A stretch of 64,000 nt of DNA from RGIG4079 sp045637505 (GCA_045637505.1 JAZTZO010000016.1:62001-126000), one strand, 5' to 3'; shown: positions 51,124-59,910, numbered from the stretch's first letter. The notes: generated from the sequence alone by a model not told the origin. Numbers and translations: made by a program.

Positions 51124-52383
51124 TTATTGTACTATTATTATTTCATTAAAATTTGTTGTATAGGAATTTGACATATATACGTTTCTCATTATAGGCTCAC
51201 TTCTCAACGCAGATGCAACTTTTACTTTATGTGAATTCCCAAGTTTTTCGTTAATAGAATTAATGGTTCTCATTAATTTTGTTCGATTATTGACATTCTT
51301 GTATGGCAAAAATAAATTGCGTTGAATTGTATCATTATAGGTTATTTCAGGGATGAAGACTCCTGCCTTTTTATATGAATAGCCTTTTTTATATATCAAT
51401 TTTAAAATTTCGATAGCATGTTGAGTTAGTTGCATTAAATCATTTGATGGTTCGTCTAAATTAATGAATTTTGAGCCATAATATTGATAATCATCTTTTT
51501 TATGGGCATTTGTGTGGATAAATACCCCTAATGACACCGCAACATAATTATGGGCTACTAATTTACGACATATGTTTTCCACAAAAATTGATATTGCAGA
51601 GCATAAATCGTTATAATCTTCGATTGAATGAGAAAAAGAACGAGAACTACACATCTGTTTTTGTTCAACGGCCGTAACCGATTCATTTCCGATACATGGA
51701 ATCCCATTCAGTTCATACCACAACTTTATTGTTGATTTATTTAATATATCTTTAAATACTTCATGACTTTTGGACGAAAATTCATATGCTTTATCAATCC
51801 CTCGCGATTTGAATTTTTTGTTTAGTTTACGTCCAACTCCCCAGATATTATATATTGGTGTTTTCTTTAAAATAGATGTTCTTTCAAAATCGTCTCCAAT
51901 AATATAAATTCCGTTAGCACTTTGTTTTGCAACAGATGTAGCAAGTTTAGCTAATGTTTTTGTTTTAGCAATACCTAATGCTGTAGGTATCCCTACATTT
52001 TTATAAATTAAATTTACTAATTCAGTACCTAATTTTTCTAATTCGCTATAATTTTCTGTTTCAAATGTTATAAATGCCTCATCTATGGAATATATTTCAA
52101 TTGATGGATAAAGTTCGGAAATTGTAGCCATAACTCTTGAAGACATATCTCCATACAATCCATAGTTACTTGAAAAAACAGTTATATTATGATTGTTTGC
52201 AATATCTGAGATTTGCGAATAGGGTACACCACGTGCTATTCCTATTTTTTTTGCTTCATTTGACATGGCTACAACGCATCCGTCGTTATTGCTTAATACA
52301 ACAACTGGTTTATTGTTTAGTGATGGTTTAAAAACGCGTTCACATGAAACAAAAAAATTATTACAATCAATCAATCCTATCAT
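51124..52383 (-). CDS. umuC: Y-family DNA polymerase, UmuC-like (Pol V catalytic subunit)
   Basis: A 419-residue protein. The palm motifs are complete: GLIDCNNFFVSCERVF (with the metal-binding Asp6), LSNNDGCVVAMSNEAKKIGI, and YSIDEAFITF with the second Asp-Glu pair. The helix-hairpin-helix region has TPIYNIWGVGRKLNKKF. The little-finger domain and C-terminal tail (PYKNVNNRTKLMRTINSIN) are normal for UmuC. It carries out translesion synthesis with UmuD'. It overlaps umuD by 17 bp, so the two are coupled. Confidence 0.95.
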   Translation of the reverse strand: MIGLIDCNNFFVSCERVFKPSLNNKPVVVLSNNDGCVVAMSNEAKKIGIARGVPYSQISDIANNHNITVFSSNYGLYGDMSSRVMATISELYPSIEIYSIDEAFITFETENYSELEKLGTELVNLIYKNVGIPTALGIAKTKTLAKLATSVAKQSANGIYIIGDDFERTSILKKTPIYNIWGVGRKLNKKFKSRGIDKAYEFSSKSHEVFKDILNKSTIKLWYELNGIPCIGNESVTAVEQKQMCSSRSFSHSIEDYNDLCSAISIFVENICRKLVAHNYVAVSLGVFIHTNAHKKDDYQYYGSKFINLDEPSNDLMQLTQHAIEILKLIYKKGYSYKKAGVFIPEITYNDTIQRNLFLPYKNVNNRTKLMRTINSINEKLGNSHKVKVASALRSEPIMRNVYMSNSYTTNFNEIIIVQ

Positions 52384-52828
52384 TAGTTGGATAGTTTCGA
52401 GGTCGTCTATATTTTTTTATCACATAAGTCACAACTCCCCATATTATAAACCGATTCTCGCTAGTTATTAAAATGGGGTCAAACGACTCATTTGAAGGTT
52501 TCAACCACACTTTATCTCCCTCTATTATAATACGTTTTAAAGTGAACCCATCATCAACAAAACAAATTGTTAAATCTTTATTTTGAGGTTCGAGGGAGCG
52601 GTCTATTATAAGCACATCGCCTTCTTCTATGCCTTCATCAATCATTGAGTCGCCCGATACTCTTCCATAGAATGTAGCCGCAGGATGCTCAATAAGTTCT
52701 TTATTTAAATCGATTGATTCAGATATATAATCTTGTGCTGGAGATGGAAATCCTGCTTGAACTCCATCTTCAACATATGGAAGGGATAGGGAAGAGGTCG
52801 TGTCAGATGAAAAAATCTTAATTGGCAT
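52367..52828 (-). CDS. umuD: UmuD-like S24 family peptidase
   Basis: A 153-residue protein. The self-cleavage site is Ala25-Gly26 (GVQAGFPSP), the nucleophile Ser61 lies in SGDSMID, and Lys98 in GFTLKRI completes the Ser-Lys dyad. Length and spacing fit UmuD, which is processed to UmuD' on RecA filaments and then joins UmuC. There is no N-terminal DNA-binding domain, so it is not LexA. It is 8 bp after the GT2 gene and overlaps umuC. No obvious SOS box was recognised. Confidence 0.95.
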   Translation of the reverse strand: MPIKIFSSDTTSSLSLPYVEDGVQAGFPSPAQDYISESIDLNKELIEHPAATFYGRVSGDSMIDEGIEEGDVLIIDRSLEPQNKDLTICFVDDGFTLKRIIIEGDKVWLKPSNESFDPILITSENRFIIWGVVTYVIKKYRRPRNYPTNDRID

Positions 52829-52836
52829 TTCGTTAA

Positions 52837-53790
52837 TTAGTCAATTAATGTTTCTTTAATTGCATATTTTGGTCTACGTTTTACCTCAGTGAATATTTTG
52901 CCAACATATTCACCCATAATACCGATGCTCATTAAAATTAGACCTCCCAAAAACCACACAGAAAGCATTAGAGAAGTCCACCCCGAGATTGTATTATGAC
53001 TAAAATATGAGAATAAAACATATCCAGCTACAATAATATCTAATAATATCAAGACAAATCCTATCCCCAAAATCATTCTCATTGGTTTTGCTGAAAATGA
53101 AGTTATCCCATCAATAGAAAAACTTAGCATTTTTCTAAATGAATATTTAGATTTGCCAGCTACTCGCTCTTCACGATGATATTTAACAATTGAAGAATCT
53201 AAACCAATTTGTGGTATTATTCCCCTTAAAAATAGATTAGATTCATCATATTCAGCTAAAAAATGTAGCGCTCTGTTACTCATTAAGCGACAATCGGCAT
53301 GATTATATATAGATTCTAACCCCATTTTTTGTTGGAACTTATAAAATATATGTGCTGATGTGCGTTTAAACCAACTATCTACATCACGATTGCTCCTAAC
53401 TCCATATACAATATCTTTCCCGCTAATGTATTCTTGTATCATTAATTTGATTGCATTTGGATCGTCTTGTAAATCAGCATCAATTGATATTGCCGCATCG
53501 CAATTATCCATTACAGTCATCAAACCTGCCAATAATGCGTTTTGATGGCCTTTATTATGTGCCAATGAGATGCCCTTTAATCGACTATCTTGCTTATGGA
53601 TAGATTTAATTATATTCCATGTATCATCGGTACTTCCATCATCACAACACAAAATATAACTTGAGTGGTCAATTAATTGCTCCTCAATCAACTCATCTAA
53701 AAGCGTCAACAATACTTGAGAGGTAATTGGCAATGCCTCTGATTCATTAAAACAAGGTAAAACTATTGATATCTTTGGAGTTTTATTCAT
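52837..53790 (-). CDS. GtrB/DPM-like family 2 glycosyltransferase
   Basis: A 317-residue GT2 of the polyprenyl-phosphate glycosyltransferase type. The N-terminal domain has ISIVLPCFNESEALPITSQV, CCDDGSTDDTW, KGHQNALLAGL and the DxD motif in SIDADLQDDP, then CRLMSNRALHFL. Two C-terminal transmembrane helices (about 235-258 and 270-290) and the ending IGIMGEYVGKIFTEVKRRP are typical of GtrB/ArnC relatives, which load a sugar onto undecaprenyl phosphate. It is the first gene of the operon with umuD and umuC. I see no functional reason for that pairing. Confidence 0.92.
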   Translation of the reverse strand: MNKTPKISIVLPCFNESEALPITSQVLLTLLDELIEEQLIDHSSYILCCDDGSTDDTWNIIKSIHKQDSRLKGISLAHNKGHQNALLAGLMTVMDNCDAAISIDADLQDDPNAIKLMIQEYISGKDIVYGVRSNRDVDSWFKRTSAHIFYKFQQKMGLESIYNHADCRLMSNRALHFLAEYDESNLFLRGIIPQIGLDSSIVKYHREERVAGKSKYSFRKMLSFSIDGITSFSAKPMRMILGIGFVLILLDIIVAGYVLFSYFSHNTISGWTSLMLSVWFLGGLILMSIGIMGEYVGKIFTEVKRRPKYAIKETLID

Positions 53791-53805
53791 CCTTTAATTT
53801 TATTG

Positions 53806-53837
53806 CAAATATAACAATAATAAAAATTATTGTCAAA
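53806..53837 (-). promoter_or_regulatory. Putative promoter of the GT2-umuDC-HU operon
   Basis: On the minus strand TTTG (53837-53834), a 20-bp spacer and TATATTTG (53813-53806) fit the Bacteroidales consensus. The -33 box directly abuts the proS terminator. Confidence 0.55.
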
Positions 53838-53873
53838 AAAATTAAGGTCGTTGAATACAACAACCTTAATTTT
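53838..53873 (-). terminator. Intrinsic terminator of proS
   Basis: Arms at 53858-53873 and 53838-53853 pair over 16 bp with one G-U and a 4-nt loop; on the minus strand the stem is followed by a run of seven T. It lies 24 bp after the proS stop codon. Confidence 0.85.
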
Positions 53874-53897
53874 ATTCATATAATTCTAAATATAGGA

Positions 53898-55379
53898 TTA
53901 ATAACTACGAGCAAAAATTACTCTTTGAGCCGATGGTTTACCTGTAACCATACACACACCTGGAGTTTTATCTCCATCCAAAGGTATACAACGAATTGTT
54001 GCTTTTGTTTCTTCTTTGATTTTTTCTTCGGTTTCAGGAGTTCCATCCCAGTGAGCTAAAATAAACCCACCTTCTTCAATTTTTTGCTTAAATTCCTCAT
54101 AACTATCAACTTCGACAGTCTTAGATTCTCTATGAGCAAGAGCTTTGTTGAATATGTTTTGTTGAATATCATCAAGTAGGTTCTTAACATAGACCGCAAT
54201 TCCGTCTAATTGTGCAACGCTTTTTTCTAATTTATCGCGACGCATAACCTCTACAGTACCATTCTCAATGTCACGAGCCCCGATAGCCAAACGAACCGGA
54301 ACACCTTTGAGTTCATATTCAGCAAATTTAAAGCCTGGGCGCTTATTATCGGCATCATCAAACTTCACACTTATGCCATATTGTTTTAGCTCGGAAATAA
54401 TTGGCTCTACTGTTTTAGTAATTTCAGATAGTTGCTCTGCGTTTTTATAAATGGGGACAATAACCACTTGAATAGGAGCCAAACGGGGAGGTAATACCAA
54501 TCCATTATCATCAGAATGTGTCATAATAAGTGCTCCCATCAAACGAGTAGATACGCCCCACGATGTTGCCCACACATGTTCCAATTCATTGTTTTTATTT
54601 AAGAACTTAACATCAAATGCTTTTGCGAAATTTTGGCCAAGGAAGTGAGATGTGCCTGATTGTAAAGCTTTTCCATCTTGCATCATTGCTTCAATCGTAT
54701 AGGTGTCTAATGCTCCAGCAAATCGTTCGTTAGCCGATTTTACACCTTTTATCACTGGCACCGCCATGAAATTTTCAGCAAAATCAGCATAAACATTAAG
54801 CATTTTTACAGCCTCTTCCAATGCTTCCTCTTTTGTTGCGTGAGCAGTATGCCCCTCTTGCCAAAGAAATTCAGCTGTGCGTAAAAACATTCTAGTTCTC
54901 ATTTCCCAACGCAATACATTTGCCCATTGGTTGCATAAGATAGGTAAATCTCGATGACTTTGTATCCAATTTTTATATGTATTCCAAATGATAGTTTCAG
55001 AGGTTGGTCTAATTATTAGTTCCTCTTCTAATCGTGCTTCGGGATCTACAACTACACCTTTCCCCTCTGGAGAGTTTTTTAGTCGATAGTGTGTCACAAC
55101 AGCACACTCTTTTGCAAATCCTTCAACATGATCGGCTTCTCTACTTAAAAAAGATTTAGGAATCAATAGTGGGAAATATGCATTAACATGACCTGTTTCT
55201 TTAAACATTTTATCCAATTGTTGTTGCATTTTTTCCCATATAGCATACCCATATGGTTTTATTACCATACATCCTCTAACAGCCGATTGTTCTGCTAAAT
55301 CTGCTTTGATAACTAAGTCGTTATACCATTGAGAATAACTAACTTCTCGTTTTGTTAATTCTTTTAATTCTTTAGCCAT
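53898..55379 (-). CDS. proS: Proline--tRNA ligase (archaeal/eukaryotic-type)
   Basis: A 493-residue class II aminoacyl-tRNA synthetase. It opens KREVSYSQWYNDLVIKADLA and SAVRGCMVIKPYGYAIWEKM (motif 1), has LIIRPTSETIIW and VLRWEMRTRMFLRTAEFLWQ (motif 2), and a motif 3 region TSWGVSTRLMGALIM. There is no bacterial-type editing insert (INS). The C-terminal extension ends in a terminal tyrosine (RVIFARSY), a mark of the archaeal-type (ProS3) enzyme. This type is common in Bacteroidetes. It charges tRNA(Pro) in the cytosol and is a single-gene unit with its own terminator. Confidence 0.97.
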   Translation of the reverse strand: MAKELKELTKREVSYSQWYNDLVIKADLAEQSAVRGCMVIKPYGYAIWEKMQQQLDKMFKETGHVNAYFPLLIPKSFLSREADHVEGFAKECAVVTHYRLKNSPEGKGVVVDPEARLEEELIIRPTSETIIWNTYKNWIQSHRDLPILCNQWANVLRWEMRTRMFLRTAEFLWQEGHTAHATKEEALEEAVKMLNVYADFAENFMAVPVIKGVKSANERFAGALDTYTIEAMMQDGKALQSGTSHFLGQNFAKAFDVKFLNKNNELEHVWATSWGVSTRLMGALIMTHSDDNGLVLPPRLAPIQVVIVPIYKNAEQLSEITKTVEPIISELKQYGISVKFDDADNKRPGFKFAEYELKGVPVRLAIGARDIENGTVEVMRRDKLEKSVAQLDGIAVYVKNLLDDIQQNIFNKALAHRESKTVEVDSYEEFKQKIEEGGFILAHWDGTPETEEKIKEETKATIRCIPLDGDKTPGVCMVTGKPSAQRVIFARSY

Positions 55380-55401
55380 TTTATAATGATTAATATTTTT
55401 G

Positions 55402-55409
55402 CAAATTTA
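55402..55409 (-). promoter_or_regulatory. Putative -7 box of proS
   Basis: TAAATTTG on the minus strand, 22 bp before the ATG, matches TAnnTTTG. A TTTG 24 bp further upstream (55437-55434) is slightly too far for the usual spacing. Confidence 0.45.
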
Positions 55410-55456
55410 CTCATTTAATTTGAGAATAGGGCACAAATTGGTTATAAAATTGACCT

Positions 55457-56110
55457 TTAAAGCTTATTCTCCATTGCTAATTCAAGCATGGTTTTGCCGG
55501 GAATGATATAAACTTCTAGCCGTCTATTTTTTTTTCTACCCATGTTTGATGTATCGTGTGTAATTGGAAATTCATTCCCCATTGAATAAGGAATAACACT
55601 ACTTGCATTTGTTGTTTTATCAATTAACCAATCTGATATCGTTAAAACTCGTTCTTTTGTTATAAAATTAGATTCGTCATTGCTAAGTGATACATCATGG
55701 TGTCCCGATATTACAACCCTAAACAATTCTTTTACTTTAAATAAATTAATTAAAGGGTTTAAAATTCGTTCTCCGCCATTTTTAATCTCACTATAATTAT
55801 TCCCATTAAATAATTCATCCATTGGAATTGTCAACATTATTACATCACTATTTCTAATGAGTTTAATGTTGTATCCATACTTTTTTAATTTATTATATTT
55901 AGATTCTACTATGCGATTAATTTGAGGCTGAAAATCTTTAGGGACTATTGGATAATTAATGTTTTGTTCTATCGTTAGTTCCCAAAAGTCTATGTCTTCA
56001 GATGTTTTAGACTCTACTAAATCAAATGAAAATGACTTAAAAGAGAATAGTAAAACTATAATTAGAGTAATTGCTCTATTATATTTAAAAAACATCAAGT
56101 GTTTCTTCAT
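55457..56110 (-). CDS. OmpA-like C-terminal domain protein
   Basis: About 217 residues. A hydrophobic N-terminal segment (signal peptide or anchor, about 10-30, ending FKSFSF) is followed by a region that resembles the OmpA/MotB peptidoglycan-binding domain: MDELFNGNNYSEIKNGGERI, VVISGHHDVSLSN, ITKERVLTISDWLID, and the end motif KNRRLEVYI. The family holds peptidoglycan non-covalently through diaminopimelate. The C-terminal tail MLELAMENKL is extra. I chose the ATG at 56110; another ATG at 56095 is possible. It overlaps the 95-residue gene by up to 26 bp and is the last gene of the DUF4290-rimM operon. Confidence 0.75.
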   Translation of the reverse strand: MKKHLMFFKYNRAITLIIVLLFSFKSFSFDLVESKTSEDIDFWELTIEQNINYPIVPKDFQPQINRIVESKYNKLKKYGYNIKLIRNSDVIMLTIPMDELFNGNNYSEIKNGGERILNPLINLFKVKELFRVVISGHHDVSLSNDESNFITKERVLTISDWLIDKTTNASSVIPYSMGNEFPITHDTSNMGRKKNRRLEVYIIPGKTMLELAMENKL

Positions 56111-56372
56111 ATGCAATTTCAGCGACAATGATATCTTTAATTATATATTCGTTAGGTAACACTATTGGTGATTTGTCAATCTCCGTAGTAACATATTTAA
56201 TCAATTCTTCTATATCAATATCCTCTTCAATATCAAATGAAATTTCTAAAGTCCCAGACTTTTCATAATAGTCCCATATCAAATCTATAATAAATAAAAT
56301 AGCCGTATCTTCAACTTTTTGAGTCAATTTGCTATTTATAAATGAAATTGCATCTTTTTCGTTGTACTCCAT
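56085..56372 (-). CDS. Hypothetical protein, 95 residues
   Basis: I do not recognise a family. The protein is acidic and has no signal peptide or membrane segment. A helical first half (INSKLTQKVEDTAILFIIDL) is followed by an acidic strand-rich part (ISFDIEEDIDIEELIKYV). The ATG at 56372 gives 95 residues; an upstream TTG frame would add three. It starts 14 bp after rimM and overlaps the OmpA-like gene, so it is clearly part of this operon. Strong overlap and even codon use support it as a real gene. Confidence 0.65.
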   Translation of the reverse strand: MEYNEKDAISFINSKLTQKVEDTAILFIIDLIWDYYEKSGTLEISFDIEEDIDIEELIKYVTTEIDKSPIVLPNEYIIKDIIVAEIAYEETLDVF

Positions 56373-56386
56373 TTCTATCAAGAAGA

Positions 56387-56914
56387 TTATATTAACCCAA
56401 CAGGTAACTGCATTAACACATGTTTTTTACATTCATCGATTTCTATAATAAAATCATCTGCTGCTGGAATTAGAATTTCAGATCCATTTGAATTTTCAAC
56501 TTCAAACAAAAAGTTTTCGGTTGAGTCATCATAGCCAACAATAGTCCCGATTAAATTATTTTCTGGGATTTCAAAAATTGAGTAACCAATTAAGTCATCT
56601 AAATAAAATACATCATCACAATCACTCTCAAATAAACCTGTTATTTCTGATTTTAGTGCATATAACTTCAAATGAGATAATTCGGATGCTTCACTATCGC
56701 TATCAATACCTATAAATTTAACTAAAAAAGAGGATTGGGTTTTATTGCGAACTGATTCCACGAAAAAGGGAACGTAAATTCCATCTATTTGCAATATAAT
56801 GCACGACAAGTTGGATATTTGGCAATCAATATCTAATGATATTGTTATTTCGCCTTTAATTCCATGTGGTTTAGCGCAACATCCTATTGAAACGATTTGA
56901 TTTGATGTTATCAT
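56387..56914 (-). CDS. rimM: Ribosome maturation factor RimM
   Basis: A 175-residue protein with the RimM N-terminal beta-barrel (IVSIGCCAKPHGIKGEITIS) and a C-terminal PRC-barrel-like domain (VFYLDDLIGYSIFEIPENNL, then GSEILIPAADDFI). It binds the 30S subunit through S19 and helps mature the 3' domain of 16S rRNA. The usual GxP-HGxxGE motif is present as KPHGIKGE. Length is normal. It starts one base after the DUF4290 gene stops. The usual bacterial partners rpsP and trmD are not adjacent here. Confidence 0.93.
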   Translation of the reverse strand: MITSNQIVSIGCCAKPHGIKGEITISLDIDCQISNLSCIILQIDGIYVPFFVESVRNKTQSSFLVKFIGIDSDSEASELSHLKLYALKSEITGLFESDCDDVFYLDDLIGYSIFEIPENNLIGTIVGYDDSTENFLFEVENSNGSEILIPAADDFIIEIDECKKHVLMQLPVGLI

Positions 56915-56915
56915 T

Positions 56916-57506
56916 TTACTTTTTCTTTTTCTTTTTGTTGTTTTGAGTAGGTTGTTCTGCTTTGAAATCGCAGAGTTTAAACTCGTTTGGATCTAAATTA
57001 ATCTTACCTTGAGAGTAATTAAATAAATCGTGCAAAATTTTCACATCGTCAACACTATCAGTATTTGCTGAAATCATAATTTTCTTCATATGGTTAGCAA
57101 TCATTGATAGTAATACTTTTTTTTCCTCTCCATCGTCCATTGTAGATGCTTTCAATATCATTAACTCAATATATTTACCATAATGGCGCAATATATATTG
57201 AGACGATGTATACTCTATTTTAGAGGGTTGTGTTTTTAGATTCTCAGCAGTGATTGTTTCATAAGGAAAATCAATATCCAATTTAAAATCGGCCATAATA
57301 GCCAAATGATCCCATAGTTTATGCCGAAAATCTTCAACATCTCTTAAATTAGGGAATAAATTGCCCATTATGTTAATTATCGAATATGCACATCTTGTTC
57401 TTTCTTCTCGATCTTTAATGGTTAAACAGTGATCAACCATTTGTTGGATATTTCTACCATATTCAGGTAATACTAACTTCTTTAATTGAGTGTTATAGGT
57501 CAACAT
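56916..57506 (-). CDS. DUF4290 domain protein
   Basis: A 196-residue soluble protein of DUF4290 (PF14123), widespread in Bacteroidetes and of unknown function. It begins MLTYNTQLKKLVLPEYGRNI and has DHCLTIKDREERTRCAYSII, LWDHLAIMADFKLDIDFPYE and a C-terminal lysine run (KKKKKK) after a polar linker (about 185-196). The basic tail could contact RNA, which would fit co-transcription with rimM (inference). It is the first gene of the operon and has a good promoter upstream. Confidence 0.88.
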   Translation of the reverse strand: MLTYNTQLKKLVLPEYGRNIQQMVDHCLTIKDREERTRCAYSIINIMGNLFPNLRDVEDFRHKLWDHLAIMADFKLDIDFPYETITAENLKTQPSKIEYTSSQYILRHYGKYIELMILKASTMDDGEEKKVLLSMIANHMKKIMISANTDSVDDVKILHDLFNYSQGKINLDPNEFKLCDFKAEQPTQNNKKKKKK

Positions 57507-57525
57507 ATGTATTCAAATTATTCTC

Positions 57526-57556
57526 CAAAGTTATATCAAATATAATTAATTTCAAA
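57526..57556 (-). promoter_or_regulatory. Putative promoter of the DUF4290-rimM operon
   Basis: On the minus strand TTTG (57556-57553), a 19-bp spacer, and TAACTTTG (57533-57526) match the Bacteroidales consensus very well. A second TAnnTTTG box (TATATTTG, 57544-57537) overlaps the spacer. Confidence 0.6.
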
Positions 57557-57567
57557 ACAGAAAACAA

Positions 57568-57594
57568 AAAAGGGAGCATCATTAGCTCCCTTTT
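57568..57594 (-). terminator. Intrinsic terminator of fabG
   Basis: On the minus strand AAAAGGGAGC, a 7-nt loop and GCTCCCTTTT are followed by more T. It lies 20 bp after the fabG stop codon and directly upstream of the DUF4290 promoter. Confidence 0.88.
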
Positions 57595-57614
57595 CAATAA
57601 AATTATGCAATAAA

Positions 57615-58361
57615 TTACATGTTCATACCACCATCAACTTGAATAACTTGACCTGTAACATAGCTTGACATGTCAGACGCTAAGAATGTTGCTACATTAG
57701 CAATATCTTCTACTTGACCACCTCTGCGTAATGGGATTTTTTTAGCCCATTCTTGACGTACTTCTTCAGGGAGAGCAGCAGTCATAGCTGTTTCAATGAA
57801 ACCAGGAGCAATTGCGTTTGCTCTAATGCCACGAGATCCTACTTCTTGAGCGATACTTTTAGCTAAAGCAATTAGACCAGCCTTTGATGCCGCATAGTTA
57901 GCTTGTCCGGCATTACCATGTACACCTACAACCGACGCCATGTTGATTATGCTTCCAGAACGTTGACGCATCATAATTGGGAGTGAAGCATTTATGAAAT
58001 TAAATGCACTTTTTAGATTAACTGCAATTACTGCATCCCATTGTTGCTCTGTCATACGCATCATCAATCCGTCTTTAGTAATACCAGCATTATTAACTAA
58101 AATATCAATTGACCCAAACTCTTTATGTATTTCAGTAACAACTTCTTTTGTTTGAGCAAAATCGGCTGCGTTTGAAGCATATCCTTTTACTTTAACTCCA
58201 TAAGCAGCAATCTCTTTTTCTGTTTCTTTGCCGTTTTCATCAATCACAAGGTCAGTAAATGCAATGTTTGCACCTTCTTGGGCAAATTTTACTGCTAATG
58301 CTTTACCAATACCTCTAGCTGCACCTGTAATAAGTGCGGTCTTTCCTTCTAATAATTTCAT
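57615..58361 (-). CDS. fabG: 3-oxoacyl-[acyl-carrier-protein] reductase
   Basis: A 248-residue short-chain dehydrogenase. Visible are the NADP-binding TGAARGIGKALA (12-23), NNAGITKDG, the catalytic Ser in MASVVGVHGNAGQ, and the Tyr-Lys pair in YAASKAG; the end VTGQVIQVDGGMNM is typical of FabG. It reduces 3-ketoacyl-ACP in fatty-acid elongation, in the cytosol. It lies 12 bp after the KAS III gene and ends the tetR - KAS III - fabG unit with a strong terminator. Confidence 0.95.
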   Translation of the reverse strand: MKLLEGKTALITGAARGIGKALAVKFAQEGANIAFTDLVIDENGKETEKEIAAYGVKVKGYASNAADFAQTKEVVTEIHKEFGSIDILVNNAGITKDGLMMRMTEQQWDAVIAVNLKSAFNFINASLPIMMRQRSGSIINMASVVGVHGNAGQANYAASKAGLIALAKSIAQEVGSRGIRANAIAPGFIETAMTAALPEEVRQEWAKKIPLRRGGQVEDIANVATFLASDMSSYVTGQVIQVDGGMNM

Positions 58362-58373
58362 AATAAATATATT

Positions 58374-59318
58374 TTAAATTTTTATTAAGTATGCACCACA
58401 TGAATAACCTCCACCAAAGACAGTTACTCCCACCAAATCACCTGCTTTAAATTTATCTCTATTTTGAGCGAATACTATAGCCGAACTTGCCGAACCTGTA
58501 TTTCCTAATTCTTCAATATTGTTTAGGAAACGATTATCTTCTAATTTTAATTGGTTTGCAACATTAGCAACTATTCGTTTATTTGCTTGATGACAAATTA
58601 TATAAGACAAATCGCTTTTTTGAATATTTTCCGGATTGACAACACCATCTAATGCTTCAATCATATATTTACAAGCATGTATAAACACATCTCTTCCATC
58701 AGGCATCTCGATACCACCATCTTTGAGACGTAGTCGCACACCTTCCGGTCCTTTACTTATATTACCTAATCCTCGCGTATAGATTTGAGCAATTTCGGGA
58801 TCAGTATCATTCAATTTTTCAGAAGACAAAAAGAATGCGACTGCGCCATCGCCCCATAGATGACCACATTTAGGGTCGTCCTCATTACTATAATATGAGT
58901 TGTGTTCAGAGCATACTAAAAGAGCCTTTTTAGCTTTACCCATAGCAAAGTATCCTTCAATAACCTCCAAACCATTTACAAATGAAGAACATGCTGATGA
59001 AAGATATACTGCCTTTGCATCAGTTATATCATATTTTTGTTGAGTAATATGTGCTAATGTTGCAACTGTGTCGTAAGGAGAATATGAAGCTGACACTATT
59101 AAATCAATATCTTTGATATCATATTCTAACTTTTGTAGTGCGTTTTCGATTGCATTCAATCCCATAGAAGTGTGTCCTTCATTTGATGCGGCTTTAGAAC
59201 GAGTTATGATTCCTGTTCGTTTTTGTATCCATTCATCTGTAAGACCATTTACATTCAAGAAATATTCGTTTGAAACTCTTGTTGACGGGATATAGTAACC
59301 TGTTGAATTAATATACAT
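58374..59318 (-). CDS. 3-oxoacyl-ACP synthase III-like protein
   Basis: A 314-residue thiolase-fold enzyme. The KAS III triad is present: Cys110 in SSACSSF, His243 in CHQANKRI and Asn273 in ELGNTGSAS; GHLWGDGAVAFFL and the C-terminal GGGYSCGAYLI also fit. It would condense an acyl-CoA with malonyl-ACP. The sequence differs somewhat from standard FabH, and with a TetR-type regulator upstream it may be a second, regulated KAS III with another acyl-CoA preference (inference). It is 4 bp after the tetR gene and 12 bp before fabG. Confidence 0.88.
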   Translation of the reverse strand: MYINSTGYYIPSTRVSNEYFLNVNGLTDEWIQKRTGIITRSKAASNEGHTSMGLNAIENALQKLEYDIKDIDLIVSASYSPYDTVATLAHITQQKYDITDAKAVYLSSACSSFVNGLEVIEGYFAMGKAKKALLVCSEHNSYYSNEDDPKCGHLWGDGAVAFFLSSEKLNDTDPEIAQIYTRGLGNISKGPEGVRLRLKDGGIEMPDGRDVFIHACKYMIEALDGVVNPENIQKSDLSYIICHQANKRIVANVANQLKLEDNRFLNNIEELGNTGSASSAIVFAQNRDKFKAGDLVGVTVFGGGYSCGAYLIKI

Positions 59319-59322
59319 GTTT

Positions 59323-59910
59323 TTATTTTTTATTTTTTAGACCGTTTATTATAAATTCAATAATATCTGTTGTAAACCTATTTTTGTCAGTGCTCAAAAT
59401 ATATACACTTTCTTCCAAGTAGGACATATCAGTACTTTGAAAAATTAAAAATTGTAATGATTCAAAATATTTGCATTGAACTTCATCAAAAAAACCTTGA
59501 TTGACACCGTCATCAATAATACTTTTTAGTATCTCATGTTCTTTTTCTGAAGCTAATTTTCTAATTTTTTCAACTCTTTTTATGTCAAGGCCAAAAAAAC
59601 GTTTAATCGATTCGCCTTGCGATATAAAATCACTTATTAGTGCAAATCTAATTTCTAAAAAGCGACGAAGTTTTTCAACAGGAGAGATGTTTAACGACAA
59701 AATCTCTCGTAATTGAGAAACCATTTGTTCACTTTCTTGCTCTATGACGGCGTTATAAATCTCTTTTTTGTTTTTGAAATAAGTATAAATTGTGCGGCGT
59801 CCTTTGTCTGAAGCATTTGCGATATCGTTCATAGTGGTATTCTCGATACCCTTATGGGCAAAAAGTTGCCGAGCTACTTCAATTAATTTCTCACGAGTCT
59901 TTAAAACCAT
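59323..59910 (-). CDS. TetR/AcrR family transcriptional regulator
   Basis: A 195-residue protein. The N-terminal HTH (about 5-50) is typical: TREKLIEVARQLFAHKGIEN, TTMNDIANASDKGRRTIYTY, FKNKKEIYNAVIEQE. The C-terminal helical domain would bind a ligand; in this context an acyl-CoA or acyl-ACP is plausible (inference). It is the first gene of a unit with a KAS III and fabG, so it probably controls its own operon. An imperfect inverted repeat GCACA-N13-TGTGC (59915-59937) sits just before its ATG. Confidence 0.93.
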   Translation of the reverse strand: MVLKTREKLIEVARQLFAHKGIENTTMNDIANASDKGRRTIYTYFKNKKEIYNAVIEQESEQMVSQLREILSLNISPVEKLRRFLEIRFALISDFISQGESIKRFFGLDIKRVEKIRKLASEKEHEILKSIIDDGVNQGFFDEVQCKYFESLQFLIFQSTDMSYLEESVYILSTDKNRFTTDIIEFIINGLKNKK

